The notes below the pieces were generated by a model that worked only from the letters and a program-made list of their open reading frames with translations, searched no databases and had not been told where the DNA came from. The translations under genes and the position numbers were made by a program. A DNA stretch of 64,000 nucleotides from Gallionella sp. UBA4121 (GTDB lineage: Bacteria > Pseudomonadota > Gammaproteobacteria > Burkholderiales > Gallionellaceae), in contig DFWZ01000056.1 of the NCBI GenBank assembly GCA_002381565.1, positions 66,658 through 130,657 of the forward strand. Reading direction: 5' to 3'. This document shows positions 44,876 through 53,724 of the stretch, piece after piece; the first letter of the stretch is position 1; every line of letters begins with the position of its first letter.

Positions 44876-45682
44876 TTAATACAACAAGGGTTGAATCAGC
44901 AAACGGGAACCCTCCAGATGCACCTGTGCGGGTTTGGCGCGCACATTTTCCGGAATTCCGTCTTCAAATACCTTGAAACAGCCGGCAATCGACAACAACT
45001 CGGCCTCCATGCCATGCACAAAAATACGCGCCGACTCATTGCCTCGCGCACCCGCAATCGCACGGCCGCGCATCGGCGCATATACGTGAATATCACCATC
45101 GGCGATCAGCTCGGCACCCGCATTGACGATAGCCAACACCACCAGATTAGCCCCTTCGGCATAGATACGCTGCCCTGTTCGAACGGGCTTATCGATGACC
45201 ACCGTCGGACGAGCGACAGGCGCACCCGGAGGCGCCACCAATGCTTTGTCCTCACTGGCGAGTTCAACCGCTTCCGGCTCAAATCCCGGCAGTTCGGATT
45301 GCTCATGCAATACCGCAGGTGGAGTGATGATGTGATCCGCTTCTCTTCGCAATGCATTTCTTGCGGGCGCATCCGGAAAAAGTCCCAATCCTGCCAATGC
45401 AGCGGCAGCACGCTGTAGCTGGGAACCGCCGACGACACCTGCCGCACACATACCCTGTTTGAGCATGAACGAGATAAGTTCGGAGAAATCAGGCTCGCTG
45501 TCCAACGCAGCAATTGCGGAGAGTTCCAGCGCCACCGGCGTGTTGGCAAAAAAATCCGGCGTCTGACTCAGTCGTAAAGACAGCTGGCTCTTCAACTGAG
45601 CCATATCAGTCGTGAGTATGTGCAGCTGCAACACAGGCAGACTGCCGGTTTTTATTTTAAATGCGGGTTCTTCGATCGTCAT
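44876..45682 (-). CDS. minC: Septum site-determining protein MinC
   Basis: A 268-residue FtsZ inhibitor: N-terminal domain (FKIKTGSLPVLQLHILTTDM) and a right-handed beta-helix C-domain (VRTGQRIYAEGANLVVLAIV; GDIHVYAPMRGRAIAGARGN), joined by a longer than usual linker of about 60 residues (105-165). It starts the minCDE operon, lying between the fli and flg operons. Confidence 0.95.
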   Translation of the reverse strand: MTIEEPAFKIKTGSLPVLQLHILTTDMAQLKSQLSLRLSQTPDFFANTPVALELSAIAALDSEPDFSELISFMLKQGMCAAGVVGGSQLQRAAAALAGLGLFPDAPARNALRREADHIITPPAVLHEQSELPGFEPEAVELASEDKALVAPPGAPVARPTVVIDKPVRTGQRIYAEGANLVVLAIVNAGAELIADGDIHVYAPMRGRAIAGARGNESARIFVHGMEAELLSIAGCFKVFEDGIPENVRAKPAQVHLEGSRLLIQPLLY

Positions 45683-45782
45683 GATTGTTGATTTTCAGGG
45701 GGAACAGACCGGATATGCTGCTGCAATCCGGCCTGAAAATTAGCCGAGTTTAACTCACAATGACAGCAAACGGTGTGCGGTT

Positions 45783-45806
45783 AAAAATCGCAGCGCATAA
45801 GCTGCG
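45783..45806 (-). terminator. Rho-independent terminator of the flg operon
   Basis: On the - strand CGCAGC-TTATGC-GCTGCG forms a perfect 6-bp stem followed by ATTTTTAA, 13 bases after the flgL stop codon. It would end the flgB-to-flgL transcript before the minC promoter region. Confidence 0.7.
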
Positions 45807-45818
45807 AATTCTCACACA

Positions 45819-47015
45819 TCACATGTAGGTAAACATGGAAAGATTGGCAACTTGAACAAAGGATTTTTGTGCTGACTGCAGGATGGTCTGTTGCAGAGTC
45901 AGATTACTGATTGCCAGCGTTACATTGGTATCCTGCAACGTTGATAAGGTTTGCTGCAACTGCAAACCCGTACTGCTGCCCGTCACCTGCAAGGCGTTTA
46001 TCTCATTGATACGCAAACCCAATGAAGTTTGTGTATTCAGTACATTATTGAGCGCATTATCGATATTGCCAAGACCGGCATTAAGACTATTGGCCAGACT
46101 TGTCCCCGCCACCGGCGCATTCAGGGCTGTGACCAGGTTGGAAATAGTCGTAAACATGCTCTGATTCGTACTGGGTGCAACAGTAAAACTGTCGCCTGCG
46201 GCAGGAGCCCCATGAATAACCAACTGCATGCCATCGAATGCAATGGCTTGCCCGCTTACATAGGGCTGCGCCGTCTGGCCCGCCACAGGCAATCCCGTGG
46301 TGGTATTGATGACAGAATAAGACGTGCCGCCCGCGCCAATACTGATATTGTAATTATTTCCTGTCAGCGTCGCCGGATTGACAATCGACCCGATATCGAC
46401 GATCCCGGAACCCGTATTCGCCGTTGCAGACTGAGTGACGAAGGTGCCATTGCCATTTTTAATGCGCATAAACACATTTGCGCCATTGTCATTCACCGCA
46501 ATTTGTCGTCCCGAGCCGACTTGCAACATGCTCTGGCCGTTGTCGCCAAAATAGCTCACACCGGCTGACGTAGCAGCGAACGGCGCAGTTTGGGACTGAA
46601 ATCCCGAGAACATATAACTTCCGCTCGCGTCCTTGCTGTTGGCCAGACCGATCAATTCCTGCAGCTGTCCGCCCAAGGTAGTCGCCAGCGTCGCACGGTC
46701 GCTGGCGTTAAGCGAACCGTTCCCCGCGGAAATTACCGTCGTTCTGACGCTCTGGAGCAAGCTGGTTACCCCTTGCAAGGTACTTTCCTCAAGAGACACG
46801 GAATTTAACGCCGCCGTACCACTGGCGGACTGCTGGTTATTAATGGCCGTCGATTGTGTGACGCTCATCGCCTGTGTGTACGCGATGGGATCGACTGCCG
46901 CATTGGTCAGGCGAAGACCGCTGGCAATCTGTTGCTGAGTCTGCGCCAACTGGGTCTGCTGCTGATTCAGCAGGTTCACGTTGTTGGCAAATATGGTATT
47001 GGAACTGATACGCAT
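45819..47015 (-). CDS. flgL: Flagellar hook-filament junction protein FlgL (HAP3)
   Basis: A 398-residue flagellin-like protein with the N-terminal coiled helix (MRISSNTIFANNVNLLNQQQ) and the C-terminal one (NVTLAISNLTLQQTILQSAQ). The middle part contains a single copy (about 220-275) of the IS.GxxSYxV...F.G.Q..I.G.PxxGD.F.V module that occurs three times in the adjacent FlgK. It follows flgK by 7 bases. Confidence 0.95.
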   Translation of the reverse strand: MRISSNTIFANNVNLLNQQQTQLAQTQQQIASGLRLTNAAVDPIAYTQAMSVTQSTAINNQQSASGTAALNSVSLEESTLQGVTSLLQSVRTTVISAGNGSLNASDRATLATTLGGQLQELIGLANSKDASGSYMFSGFQSQTAPFAATSAGVSYFGDNGQSMLQVGSGRQIAVNDNGANVFMRIKNGNGTFVTQSATANTGSGIVDIGSIVNPATLTGNNYNISIGAGGTSYSVINTTTGLPVAGQTAQPYVSGQAIAFDGMQLVIHGAPAAGDSFTVAPSTNQSMFTTISNLVTALNAPVAGTSLANSLNAGLGNIDNALNNVLNTQTSLGLRINEINALQVTGSSTGLQLQQTLSTLQDTNVTLAISNLTLQQTILQSAQKSFVQVANLSMFTYM

Positions 47016-47022
47016 CTCACAC

Positions 47023-49791
47023 CTACCTTAATGTCAGCAATGCATCAAACATGGTGTTGGCAATTTGCATTGCCTTCGCCGATGCCTGATAGGCGCGCTG
47101 ATATTGCAATAAATTAGCCGCTTCCTCGTCCAGATTGACGCCGGAAACAGATTGCTGGGCCGCAACGGTTTGAGCCACCATGGTCGTTTGCGCCGCACTT
47201 GTAGTTGTCAATTCATTGGTTTTTGCGCCGATTGCGCCGATCATCTGGCCGAACTGCCCCTGCAAAGTGGTCGTGCCATTGGACATCAAATTCTGACTCT
47301 GCAGACCGGCCAGCAACAAGGCGTTGCGATTATCTCCCGTCCCGTTCGTATTGGGCGCGACGTTAAACACATCGCCTGCAACCGGCGTGCCTGTCACCTG
47401 CACCGTCCAGCCGTTATAGCTGATGTTTTGCCCGGCAGTGTAGGGAACCGGATTAGGAACCGGCGCTGGCGTAGCACCGGAGACGGTATATGAAGTCGCT
47501 GGATTATTAAACATGATGGTAAATGGCTGCACACTGAATGCGCCGCCACTGATAGCACCGCCACCGGTGTTCGTCGATGCCGGCGTGACCATCAGGGTAG
47601 TGGCACTGCTGCCTTTGGCGATATTGAATGTATCACCGGTTGCAGGCGTGCCAGTAATCTGCGTCGTCCAGCCGTTATAACTGACAGTACTGCTGCCCCC
47701 GACCGCTGGAGGAATGAGTCCTGATCCCAGCGTCACGGGAACGGGCGGCGTCCCCGTCATCTCGACGACGTTGTAAGCGGTAGCACTGGTAAAATTAATG
47801 CTGACCGGACTCATGTTATACGAGCCGTTGCTGACCGTTGCCGCACCGCTGTTGGCGCCGATGCTGAACACATCGCCGGCAACTGGCGCTGGCGCCCCGC
47901 TCATCTGCATGGTCCAGCCGTTGTAACTGATGCTGGGAGCCGTATAGGTTTGCGGCCCTGCCACGGCGGGCACCGCACCTGTCACGGTATACGTGGCAGC
48001 GCCTGTGAACGTGATCACAACCGGACTCTTCAGATTGGCATTGCTCGGCGTATTGACCGTAATACCGGCAATTTTGCTGGTCAGATTGCTAGGCGTAGTA
48101 CTCGTAAAGCCGACCCCCGTCCCCGCCAGAGATGTCATTGTTGCACCGGTGCCTGGCGTTAGCGTTTCATTGACAAGTATGGCCGTACCGTCTGCTTTGG
48201 TGATCTGTGCATTCCCCCCTGCAAACGTCCCGGTCAAGGAATAACCCGGATTTGCGGCGGCAAATGCCGTCCACGCCGTGTCCAGATTAGCGGCTGTAAT
48301 CAGATTTCCTGCGGTATGCGCCGGAAGCGTCGCCGTAAAAAACATTTTACCATCCACCGTCACGCTATCAGTGGAAGCTGCCGTGCCCAGATTATCTACC
48401 GTAGCCGTCGTGAGCGCGCCCAGCGGTGCGGTCATCGTTCCATTTTTGGCATTGATGGACGCCACACCGTTATACGGCAGGGCAGCGGCCACCTTGGATG
48501 GATCATTGGTCGCCATGGCAATTGAGCTCGCTGCATTAGCGGTAGGACGAATCAGAAAACTGTCGCCAGTCGCCATGCCGGCGGCGGCCGTCACGGTCAA
48601 ACCATCAACAAGTTTACTAAGCGGTACGGTTGCACCAAGCTGGGTCACGGTATTATCCGACAAGCGCGTCAGCGTATAATTTGTACCGTCAAACTTTAGC
48701 TGGTAATCGCTGGCCGTCATTGCCGACACACTGGCAATCGTGGCTGTCACGCCGCCTGTTCCGGTATTGGCAGCACCGGCACTCACCAGCGGCCCCGCAA
48801 TACTCATCAGCGCGGCGCCGGCAGCGCCATTCATATCTTGCCCCATCTGATTCTGCTGGTTAATGTTGCTTGCCAGACCCAGCGCCACCAGCCCCAGCGA
48901 ATTCAGTGCCGGCTGCAAACTTTGATCGCGGAATACCATGTAGGCGCCCAAATTACCGCCCTGCAGGCTGCTTTGCTGAATCACAGCGGACTTTCCATTG
49001 TTCAGATAAGCCACATCCACTTTGCTGGGATCGCTGGGGTTTTGCACCACCTGCAATGTCATAGCCTTATTTCCCACTACCAATGCCTGACCGCTGCCGA
49101 CAAACACGTTCACAGAGCCATCCGGCTGCTGTTGACTTATTACGCCTACCTGCTTATTCAGCTGGCTAATCAAATTATCTCGTTGATCCAGCAGCGCATT
49201 GGGCTGCTGTCCGTTGCCCATTGCAATGGCAGCCTGTATGTTCGTGTTCAATGTTGCAATCTGCGTCGCGAACGTATTGATCTGCTGCACGCTGCTGGAA
49301 ATCTGACCGTTCAAGGAGGTTGAGATACTGGCAAGCCCCTGCCCCATAGACTGAAAACTGTTTACAGCCGCTTGAGCCGAACTCAGCACGGTTTGACGTG
49401 CGGGTATGGAACCTGGGGTGTTGGCCAGACCATTCACCGCATCGAACACGCCTTGCATCGCGGTCGAAATACCGGAAGTCGAATTGGAAACCAGATTATC
49501 AACCTGCGTCACGGATGTCAGATAGGTATTCAGATAACTGGCCTGGCTTTGTTGCTGTAACACCTGACCCGTCAAAAACTGATCATAAAGCCGTACCACG
49601 CCGGACACGTTGACGCCCTGCCCGACGAAACCTGAACCTGATGAGGAGGTATTTGCCTGCGCACTTAACGTCACCTGCTCCCGCGTATATCCGGGCGTAC
49701 TGGCGTTGGCAATGTTGTTCTGGGTCGTGTTCATCCCATACATTGCTGCATTCAGGCCGCTCAGTGATGCACTAAATATATTACTTCCCAT
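47023..49791 (-). CDS. flgK: Flagellar hook-associated protein FlgK (HAP1), unusually long
   Basis: A 922-residue protein (family usually 450-650). The N-terminus (SNIFSASLSGLNAAMYGMNT; NASTPGYTREQV) and C-terminus (VSGVNLDEEAANLLQYQRAY; QIANTMFDALL) are canonical. The extra length is in the central exposed part: at least three modules of about 80 residues, each ending in SYNGWT.Q..G.P..GD.F.I, lie around 47340-48060, and further Thr/Ala-rich beta segments precede them. The ATG at 49791 is chosen (AAGGAAG eight bases upstream); an upstream start at 49812 would add seven odd residues. Confidence 0.95.
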   Translation of the reverse strand: MGSNIFSASLSGLNAAMYGMNTTQNNIANASTPGYTREQVTLSAQANTSSSGSGFVGQGVNVSGVVRLYDQFLTGQVLQQQSQASYLNTYLTSVTQVDNLVSNSTSGISTAMQGVFDAVNGLANTPGSIPARQTVLSSAQAAVNSFQSMGQGLASISTSLNGQISSSVQQINTFATQIATLNTNIQAAIAMGNGQQPNALLDQRDNLISQLNKQVGVISQQQPDGSVNVFVGSGQALVVGNKAMTLQVVQNPSDPSKVDVAYLNNGKSAVIQQSSLQGGNLGAYMVFRDQSLQPALNSLGLVALGLASNINQQNQMGQDMNGAAGAALMSIAGPLVSAGAANTGTGGVTATIASVSAMTASDYQLKFDGTNYTLTRLSDNTVTQLGATVPLSKLVDGLTVTAAAGMATGDSFLIRPTANAASSIAMATNDPSKVAAALPYNGVASINAKNGTMTAPLGALTTATVDNLGTAASTDSVTVDGKMFFTATLPAHTAGNLITAANLDTAWTAFAAANPGYSLTGTFAGGNAQITKADGTAILVNETLTPGTGATMTSLAGTGVGFTSTTPSNLTSKIAGITVNTPSNANLKSPVVITFTGAATYTVTGAVPAVAGPQTYTAPSISYNGWTMQMSGAPAPVAGDVFSIGANSGAATVSNGSYNMSPVSINFTSATAYNVVEMTGTPPVPVTLGSGLIPPAVGGSSTVSYNGWTTQITGTPATGDTFNIAKGSSATTLMVTPASTNTGGGAISGGAFSVQPFTIMFNNPATSYTVSGATPAPVPNPVPYTAGQNISYNGWTVQVTGTPVAGDVFNVAPNTNGTGDNRNALLLAGLQSQNLMSNGTTTLQGQFGQMIGAIGAKTNELTTTSAAQTTMVAQTVAAQQSVSGVNLDEEAANLLQYQRAYQASAKAMQIANTMFDALLTLR

Positions 49792-49950
49792 GATCTTCCT
49801 TTTCTCAGCCAACCTGCCCGCTCACTATTCTTATCGGCAGCAACTGATAAATATTTAGCCCAATTAACAGGTATCGAAAAAAACAACGGGAATAGCCTTC
49901 CTGCCCCCGGTTTCGCAAGCGTGCAAACGAATCGCTACGCGAGTTTCAAA

Positions 49951-50841
49951 TTAACCGACAATATTCATCTGCCGCATCACACTCACCAGTTTTTCGGCAT
50001 ATTTTGGGTCCGTCGCATAACCTGATTTTTGCAAAGCCTGCGCCATTGCTGCCGGATTGCCCGCTTGCTGCATCACATTTGCATAACGAGGATTGCTGCT
50101 CATCATGCCGGCATAATCCTTGAATGCCTCATCATAAGAAGCATAGGCACGAAATTTCTCCACCTGTTTATGAGCCACGCCACCCTTGTATTCGGTGGTC
50201 ATCACCTCGGTCACCTTGCCATGCCAGCCTGCACCGGCCTTGATGCCAAACAGGTTATGACTGTTGCTGCCATCCGCCATCAGAATTTGACGGCGGCCCC
50301 ATCCGCTCTCCAGGGCCGCCTGCCCCAACATCAGCTGGGGCGGCACACCGCTCGCGCTGCTCGCCTGCATGGCATGAGGCAACATCCGGTTCACAAAATC
50401 CTGCTGGGTCGCCGCGTTGTATGCTGAAGGCACTCCCGAAGGTTTAGGATTAAGGATTGAGGATTGAGGATTGAAAATCGAGGATCTGGGATCGAGGATA
50501 GCAGGCTGATGATTGAGCGCCGGGGGTAACGCTTGTCTATTGGCGCCGAGCTGCTTGACCAGCATATCGGCCAGACCGATACCGCGACCGGAAGACATGC
50601 TCTGCGCCAATTGCTGGTCCAGCATCCCGGTAAACATCCGGGTCTGCTCGCTGTCCATCGCTCCATCCTGCGGCGTCGCTTCACGCATGCTTTTGAGCAT
50701 CATGTTCATGAAAACCGATTCAAATTGCTGCGCGGCAGCTTTTAGCGCCTGATCCGGTGTCTGTTTGGCCTGCAAACGCAACTGCCCCAGCGATTGCGTA
50801 TCAAGCGCCAGACTGGCTGTCGCATTTACATGGGATGTCAC
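49951..50841 (-). CDS. flgJ: Rod-capping protein and peptidoglycan hydrolase FlgJ
   Basis: A 296-residue two-domain protein: rod-binding N-domain (about 30-100; AAAQQFESVFMNMMLKSMRE) and glucosaminidase C-domain (about 145-295; MLGQAALESGWGRRQIL with catalytic Glu178). The linker at about 114-136 is a perfect oddity: ILDPRSS-IFNPQSS-ILNPKPS, a seven-residue repeat encoded by a heptanucleotide tandem array. FlgJ digests the wall to let the rod through. It starts one base before flgI ends. Confidence 0.95.
   Translation of the reverse strand: MTSHVNATASLALDTQSLGQLRLQAKQTPDQALKAAAQQFESVFMNMMLKSMREATPQDGAMDSEQTRMFTGMLDQQLAQSMSSGRGIGLADMLVKQLGANRQALPPALNHQPAILDPRSSIFNPQSSILNPKPSGVPSAYNAATQQDFVNRMLPHAMQASSASGVPPQLMLGQAALESGWGRRQILMADGSNSHNLFGIKAGAGWHGKVTEVMTTEYKGGVAHKQVEKFRAYASYDEAFKDYAGMMSSNPRYANVMQQAGNPAAMAQALQKSGYATDPKYAEKLVSVMRQMNIVG
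50447..50495. repeat. Heptamer tandem repeat (GGATTGA type) inside flgJ
   Basis: Seven consecutive seven-base units on the + strand: GGATTAA, three GGATTGA, AAATCGA, GGATCTG, GGATCGA. On the coding strand the TCAATCC unit, read in all three frames in turn, gives a Ser-Ile-Leu-Asn-Pro-Gln-Ser type repeat without stops. Gain or loss of one unit would shift the flgJ frame. Confidence 0.9.
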
Positions 50842-51933
50842 TTATATCACCTCCAGCTCGGCATGCAGCGCCCCAGACGACTTCATTGCCTGCAAAATCG
50901 CCAGCAAATCCTGTGGCGTCGCACCTATCGCATTGAGCGCCTTGACCACCTCGCTCAATGACACGCCTTTTGGCAGTTCAACCAGGCCACCCTTATCGCT
51001 CTTGACATCGATCGTACTCTTGTCGGTTTTCGCAGTCCTCCCCCCGGAAAAAGCATTAGGCTGACTCACCGTGGTGTCGGTATTGATGACCACGGTCAGA
51101 TTGCCGTGCGCAACTGCACAGGGGTCCAGCGTCACTGCCTGATTCATCACGACCGAACCTGTACGCGCATTGATGATCACACGGGCCACCCCTTGCGCCT
51201 GACTGATTTCCAGATTCTCAACCCTGGAAATGAAGGCAACCAACCCACTACCCTGAGGCGCGCGAACCTCAATCATGCGACCATCCTGAGCCACGGCAAT
51301 ATCCGGGGCAATCTGATCGTTGATGACATTGACTATCCGTGAGGCTGTGGTGAAATCACTGGTATTCAATTCCAGATGAATATAATTCCCCTGCCCCAGC
51401 ACGCTCGGCACCGCACGCTCCACAGTTGCGCCACCCGGCACACGGCCGACGTTTAAATGGTTGACCTGCACAGAAGATCCAGCGGAAGCCGCGCCCACAC
51501 CACCGACCAGCAGATTTCCCTGCGCCATCGCATAAACCTGACCATCCGCGCCTTTCAGAGGGGTCATCAGCAGCGTTCCGCCGCGCAGGCTCTTGGAGTT
51601 CCCTATCGAGGAGGCCGTAATATCAATCGTCTGGCCGGGTTTGGAAAAAGGCGGCAGCGAGGCCGTCACCATTACCGCGGCGACATTTTTGAGCTGCATA
51701 ATGGTCGTTTGTGGCATGTTGACGCCCATTTGCGACAGCATGCTGATGACGCTCTGCACGGTAAACGGGGTTTGCGTGGTCTGATCGCCACTGCCATCCA
51801 GCCCTACCACCAGGCCGTAACCGGACAACTGGTTATCGCGCACGCCCTGAATGCTAGCCACATCCTTGATGCGATCGGCGTAAGCGGCAAACGACACCAG
51901 CGTCATCAACAGTACTGCAAAAATTTGTTTCAT
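50842..51933 (-). CDS. flgI: Flagellar P-ring protein FlgI
   Basis: A 363-residue periplasmic protein with a signal peptide (MKQIFAVLLMTLVSFAAYA) and the FlgI body (DRIKDVASIQGVRDNQLSGY; GLVVGLDGSGDQTTQTPFT; LRGGTLLMTPLKGADGQVYA; VVINTDTTVSQPNAFSGG). It forms the bushing in the peptidoglycan around the rod with FlgA as chaperone. Confidence 0.97.
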   Translation of the reverse strand: MKQIFAVLLMTLVSFAAYADRIKDVASIQGVRDNQLSGYGLVVGLDGSGDQTTQTPFTVQSVISMLSQMGVNMPQTTIMQLKNVAAVMVTASLPPFSKPGQTIDITASSIGNSKSLRGGTLLMTPLKGADGQVYAMAQGNLLVGGVGAASAGSSVQVNHLNVGRVPGGATVERAVPSVLGQGNYIHLELNTSDFTTASRIVNVINDQIAPDIAVAQDGRMIEVRAPQGSGLVAFISRVENLEISQAQGVARVIINARTGSVVMNQAVTLDPCAVAHGNLTVVINTDTTVSQPNAFSGGRTAKTDKSTIDVKSDKGGLVELPKGVSLSEVVKALNAIGATPQDLLAILQAMKSSGALHAELEVI

Positions 51934-51951
51934 CGTTTTATTCCTTAAACA

Positions 51952-51979
51952 GGATCGAGGATTCAGGATAAAGGATTGA
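51952..51979. repeat. Heptamer repeat array, GGATYGA type, 4 units, after flgI start
   Basis: GGATCGA, GGATTCA, GGATAAA, GGATTGA in tandem, lying between flgH and flgI. A matching array in the opposite direction lies 26 bases further (52006-52033), so transcripts could fold into a long hairpin. Confidence 0.75.
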
Positions 51980-52005
51980 GCGAAAGACGGAACAGAGTTA
52001 TTTTC

Positions 52006-52033
52006 TCGATCCTCAAACCTCGCTCCTCAATCC
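52006..52033. repeat. Heptamer repeat array in opposite orientation, TCRATCC type, 4 units
   Basis: TCGATCC, TCAAACC, TCGCTCC, TCAATCC in tandem, the reverse complement of the array at 51952-51979. It abuts the MITE-like element at 52034. Confidence 0.75.
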
Positions 52034-52147
52034 TAGGGAAGCGCTGATTTATTCGGTTTTTCGTTCCTGCGCAGGCGGGAACCCAGTTGAATAAAGGTGC
52101 TGGTTCCCCGCTTTTGCGGGGAAGACGAATAAATCAGCGGTTCCCTA
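52034..52147. mobile_element. MITE-like element with 22-base terminal inverted repeats
   Basis: The ends TAGGGAAGCGCTGATTTATT... and their mirror image ...AATAAATCAGCGGTTCCCTA match in 21 of 22 positions. CTAG is present at both borders (52033-52036 and 52145-52148), which could be a target duplication as made by IS5-group elements. Inside are two GC-rich hairpins: one in CGTTCCTGCGCAGGCGGGAA and a perfect one, TTCCCCGC-TTTT-GCGGGGAA. No coding capacity. The flgH stop codon TAG lies in the right-hand CTAG. Confidence 0.7.
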
Positions 52148-52855
52148 GAATGGCAACACCGACATGAAGAAACGACCGAGAAATCCTAAAGACTGCGCAT
52201 CATTGATCACCTGATTCATCTCGCCGGCATTCTTGTATTCGAGATGCGCATCGGCGACTTGAGTGGACTGCACCGTATTCAAATTTGTGATATTGACTGG
52301 ATTAACCACGCCGGAAAACCGGATGAAGTCGTTGCTGTTAGTCAGGGCAACCTGTTTTTCGCCGCTCACCAGCAGATTACCATTGCTCATCACCTCAACA
52401 ACCGTTACCGTAATCGCACCCGTCAACGCCTCGCTTGCCGCGCCCGAACCCGATTTGGCCGACTTATTACTGTTGTTGCCACTGATGGATATGGGTTTCA
52501 ACAGCACCTTGGCCAGCGCCCCGACAGCCACATTTGGCGTGGAGTCAGCCATACTGTTTGAACTGGCGGAACCTCCGCTGGTGCTGCGACTGCCCGTGGT
52601 AGCTTCCACGACATTGATGGTCAGCGTGTCACCCACATTCCGCGCGCGCACGTCTTCAAACAATCGACGCTCATTGACCCCGGCGTGAAAAATCGCCCCG
52701 TCGGATGGCGTAACCACAAGCTGGTCTGCCGGTTTCGCGGTCATCGGCTGGTGTATGCTGGTCGGCGGAGTTGTCGTATTGCAACCCGCCATAAATACAC
52801 AGAGCACCGGCAGCATAAGATACCGGCTTGTCGCGCTTGTTTGCCTGGTGTTCAA
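52145..52855 (-). CDS. flgH: Flagellar L-ring lipoprotein FlgH
   Basis: A 236-residue outer-membrane lipoprotein: lipobox FMAGC with the modified Cys at about residue 24, then the FlgH core (LFEDVRARNVGDTLTINVVE; NGNLLVSGEKQVALTNSNDF; LGFLGRFFMSVLPF end). It forms the outer-membrane bushing. The normal C-terminus shows that the MITE-like element inserted right at the stop codon without damaging the protein. Confidence 0.96.
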   Translation of the reverse strand: MNTRQTSATSRYLMLPVLCVFMAGCNTTTPPTSIHQPMTAKPADQLVVTPSDGAIFHAGVNERRLFEDVRARNVGDTLTINVVEATTGSRSTSGGSASSNSMADSTPNVAVGALAKVLLKPISISGNNSNKSAKSGSGAASEALTGAITVTVVEVMSNGNLLVSGEKQVALTNSNDFIRFSGVVNPVNITNLNTVQSTQVADAHLEYKNAGEMNQVINDAQSLGFLGRFFMSVLPF

Positions 52856-52871
52856 TTTTTGCTCCTTAAAC

Positions 52872-53654
52872 TTACATTTGCGTCAGCTTTTGCAACATCT
52901 GATCAGACGTCGTGATGGCCTTGGAATTGATCTCATAGGCGCGTTGCGTCTGGATCATGTTGACCATTTCTTCCACCACGTTGACGTTAGAAGTTTCTAC
53001 ATAACTCTGACTCAGCGTGCCGCCGCCATTGGTTCCAGGCACTGTGGTACTGGGTGTGCCGGATGAAGCCGTTTCCTGGTAAAGATTCTGCCCCTGACTC
53101 ATCAATCCGGCCGGGTTGATAAAGGTCGCCAGTTGCAGACTGCCTATCTGGATGGGGGCAGCCACACCCGGCTGCGTCACGGAAACCACGCCATCCTGAC
53201 CGATGGTCACCGTGAGGGAATTGACGGGAATGGTCAATGCCGGCTGAACGGTGAAACCGCTCGATGTCACCAGCTGGCCCTGTGCATTCTGCTGAAATGA
53301 TCCATCCCGGGTATAGGCGGTCGTGCCATCGGGCATCAGCACCTGAAAGAATCCTGCACCCTGAATCGCCACATCGAGCTGATTGCCGGTCTGTTGCAAA
53401 TTTCCCTGGGTATGAATCCGCTCGGCAGCCACCGGACGCACCCCGGTACCAATCTGCAAGCCTGATGGTATCTGGGTTTGCTGCGACGACTGCGCACCGG
53501 GCTGGCGGATAGTCTGATACAGCAAATCCTCAAACACCGCGCGCGAACGCTTAAAACCGTTGGTGCTCACATTGGCCAGATTATTGGCGATCGTATCCAT
53601 CTGGGTTTGCTGCGCATCCAGACCTGTTTTGGCAATCCACAAAGAACGTATCAT
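52872..53654 (-). CDS. flgG: Flagellar distal rod protein FlgG
   Basis: A 260-residue protein with the rod N-terminus (MIRSLWIAKTGLDAQQTQMD; NNLANVSTNGFKRSRAVFED) and C-terminus (SNVNVVEEMVNMIQTQRAYE). Length 260 is exactly the family norm. Confidence 0.97.
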   Translation of the reverse strand: MIRSLWIAKTGLDAQQTQMDTIANNLANVSTNGFKRSRAVFEDLLYQTIRQPGAQSSQQTQIPSGLQIGTGVRPVAAERIHTQGNLQQTGNQLDVAIQGAGFFQVLMPDGTTAYTRDGSFQQNAQGQLVTSSGFTVQPALTIPVNSLTVTIGQDGVVSVTQPGVAAPIQIGSLQLATFINPAGLMSQGQNLYQETASSGTPSTTVPGTNGGGTLSQSYVETSNVNVVEEMVNMIQTQRAYEINSKAITTSDQMLQKLTQM

Positions 53655-53724
53655 TTTGTTTTCCTTATTTATTATGAGTAGTCAGTAGTGATTGGAACCC
53701 CACTAACCACTTCCTACTCACCAC

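Noticed and set aside
48278..48679. Long open frames on the + strand opposite flgK and flgE (also 55008-55388, 46029-46568)
   Set aside because: They mirror the strong codon bias of the genuine - strand genes and have no family resemblance or ribosome binding site.
50447..50495. Repeat arrays taken as a small CRISPR
   Set aside because: Units are seven bases long, contiguous and without spacers; no cas genes are present.
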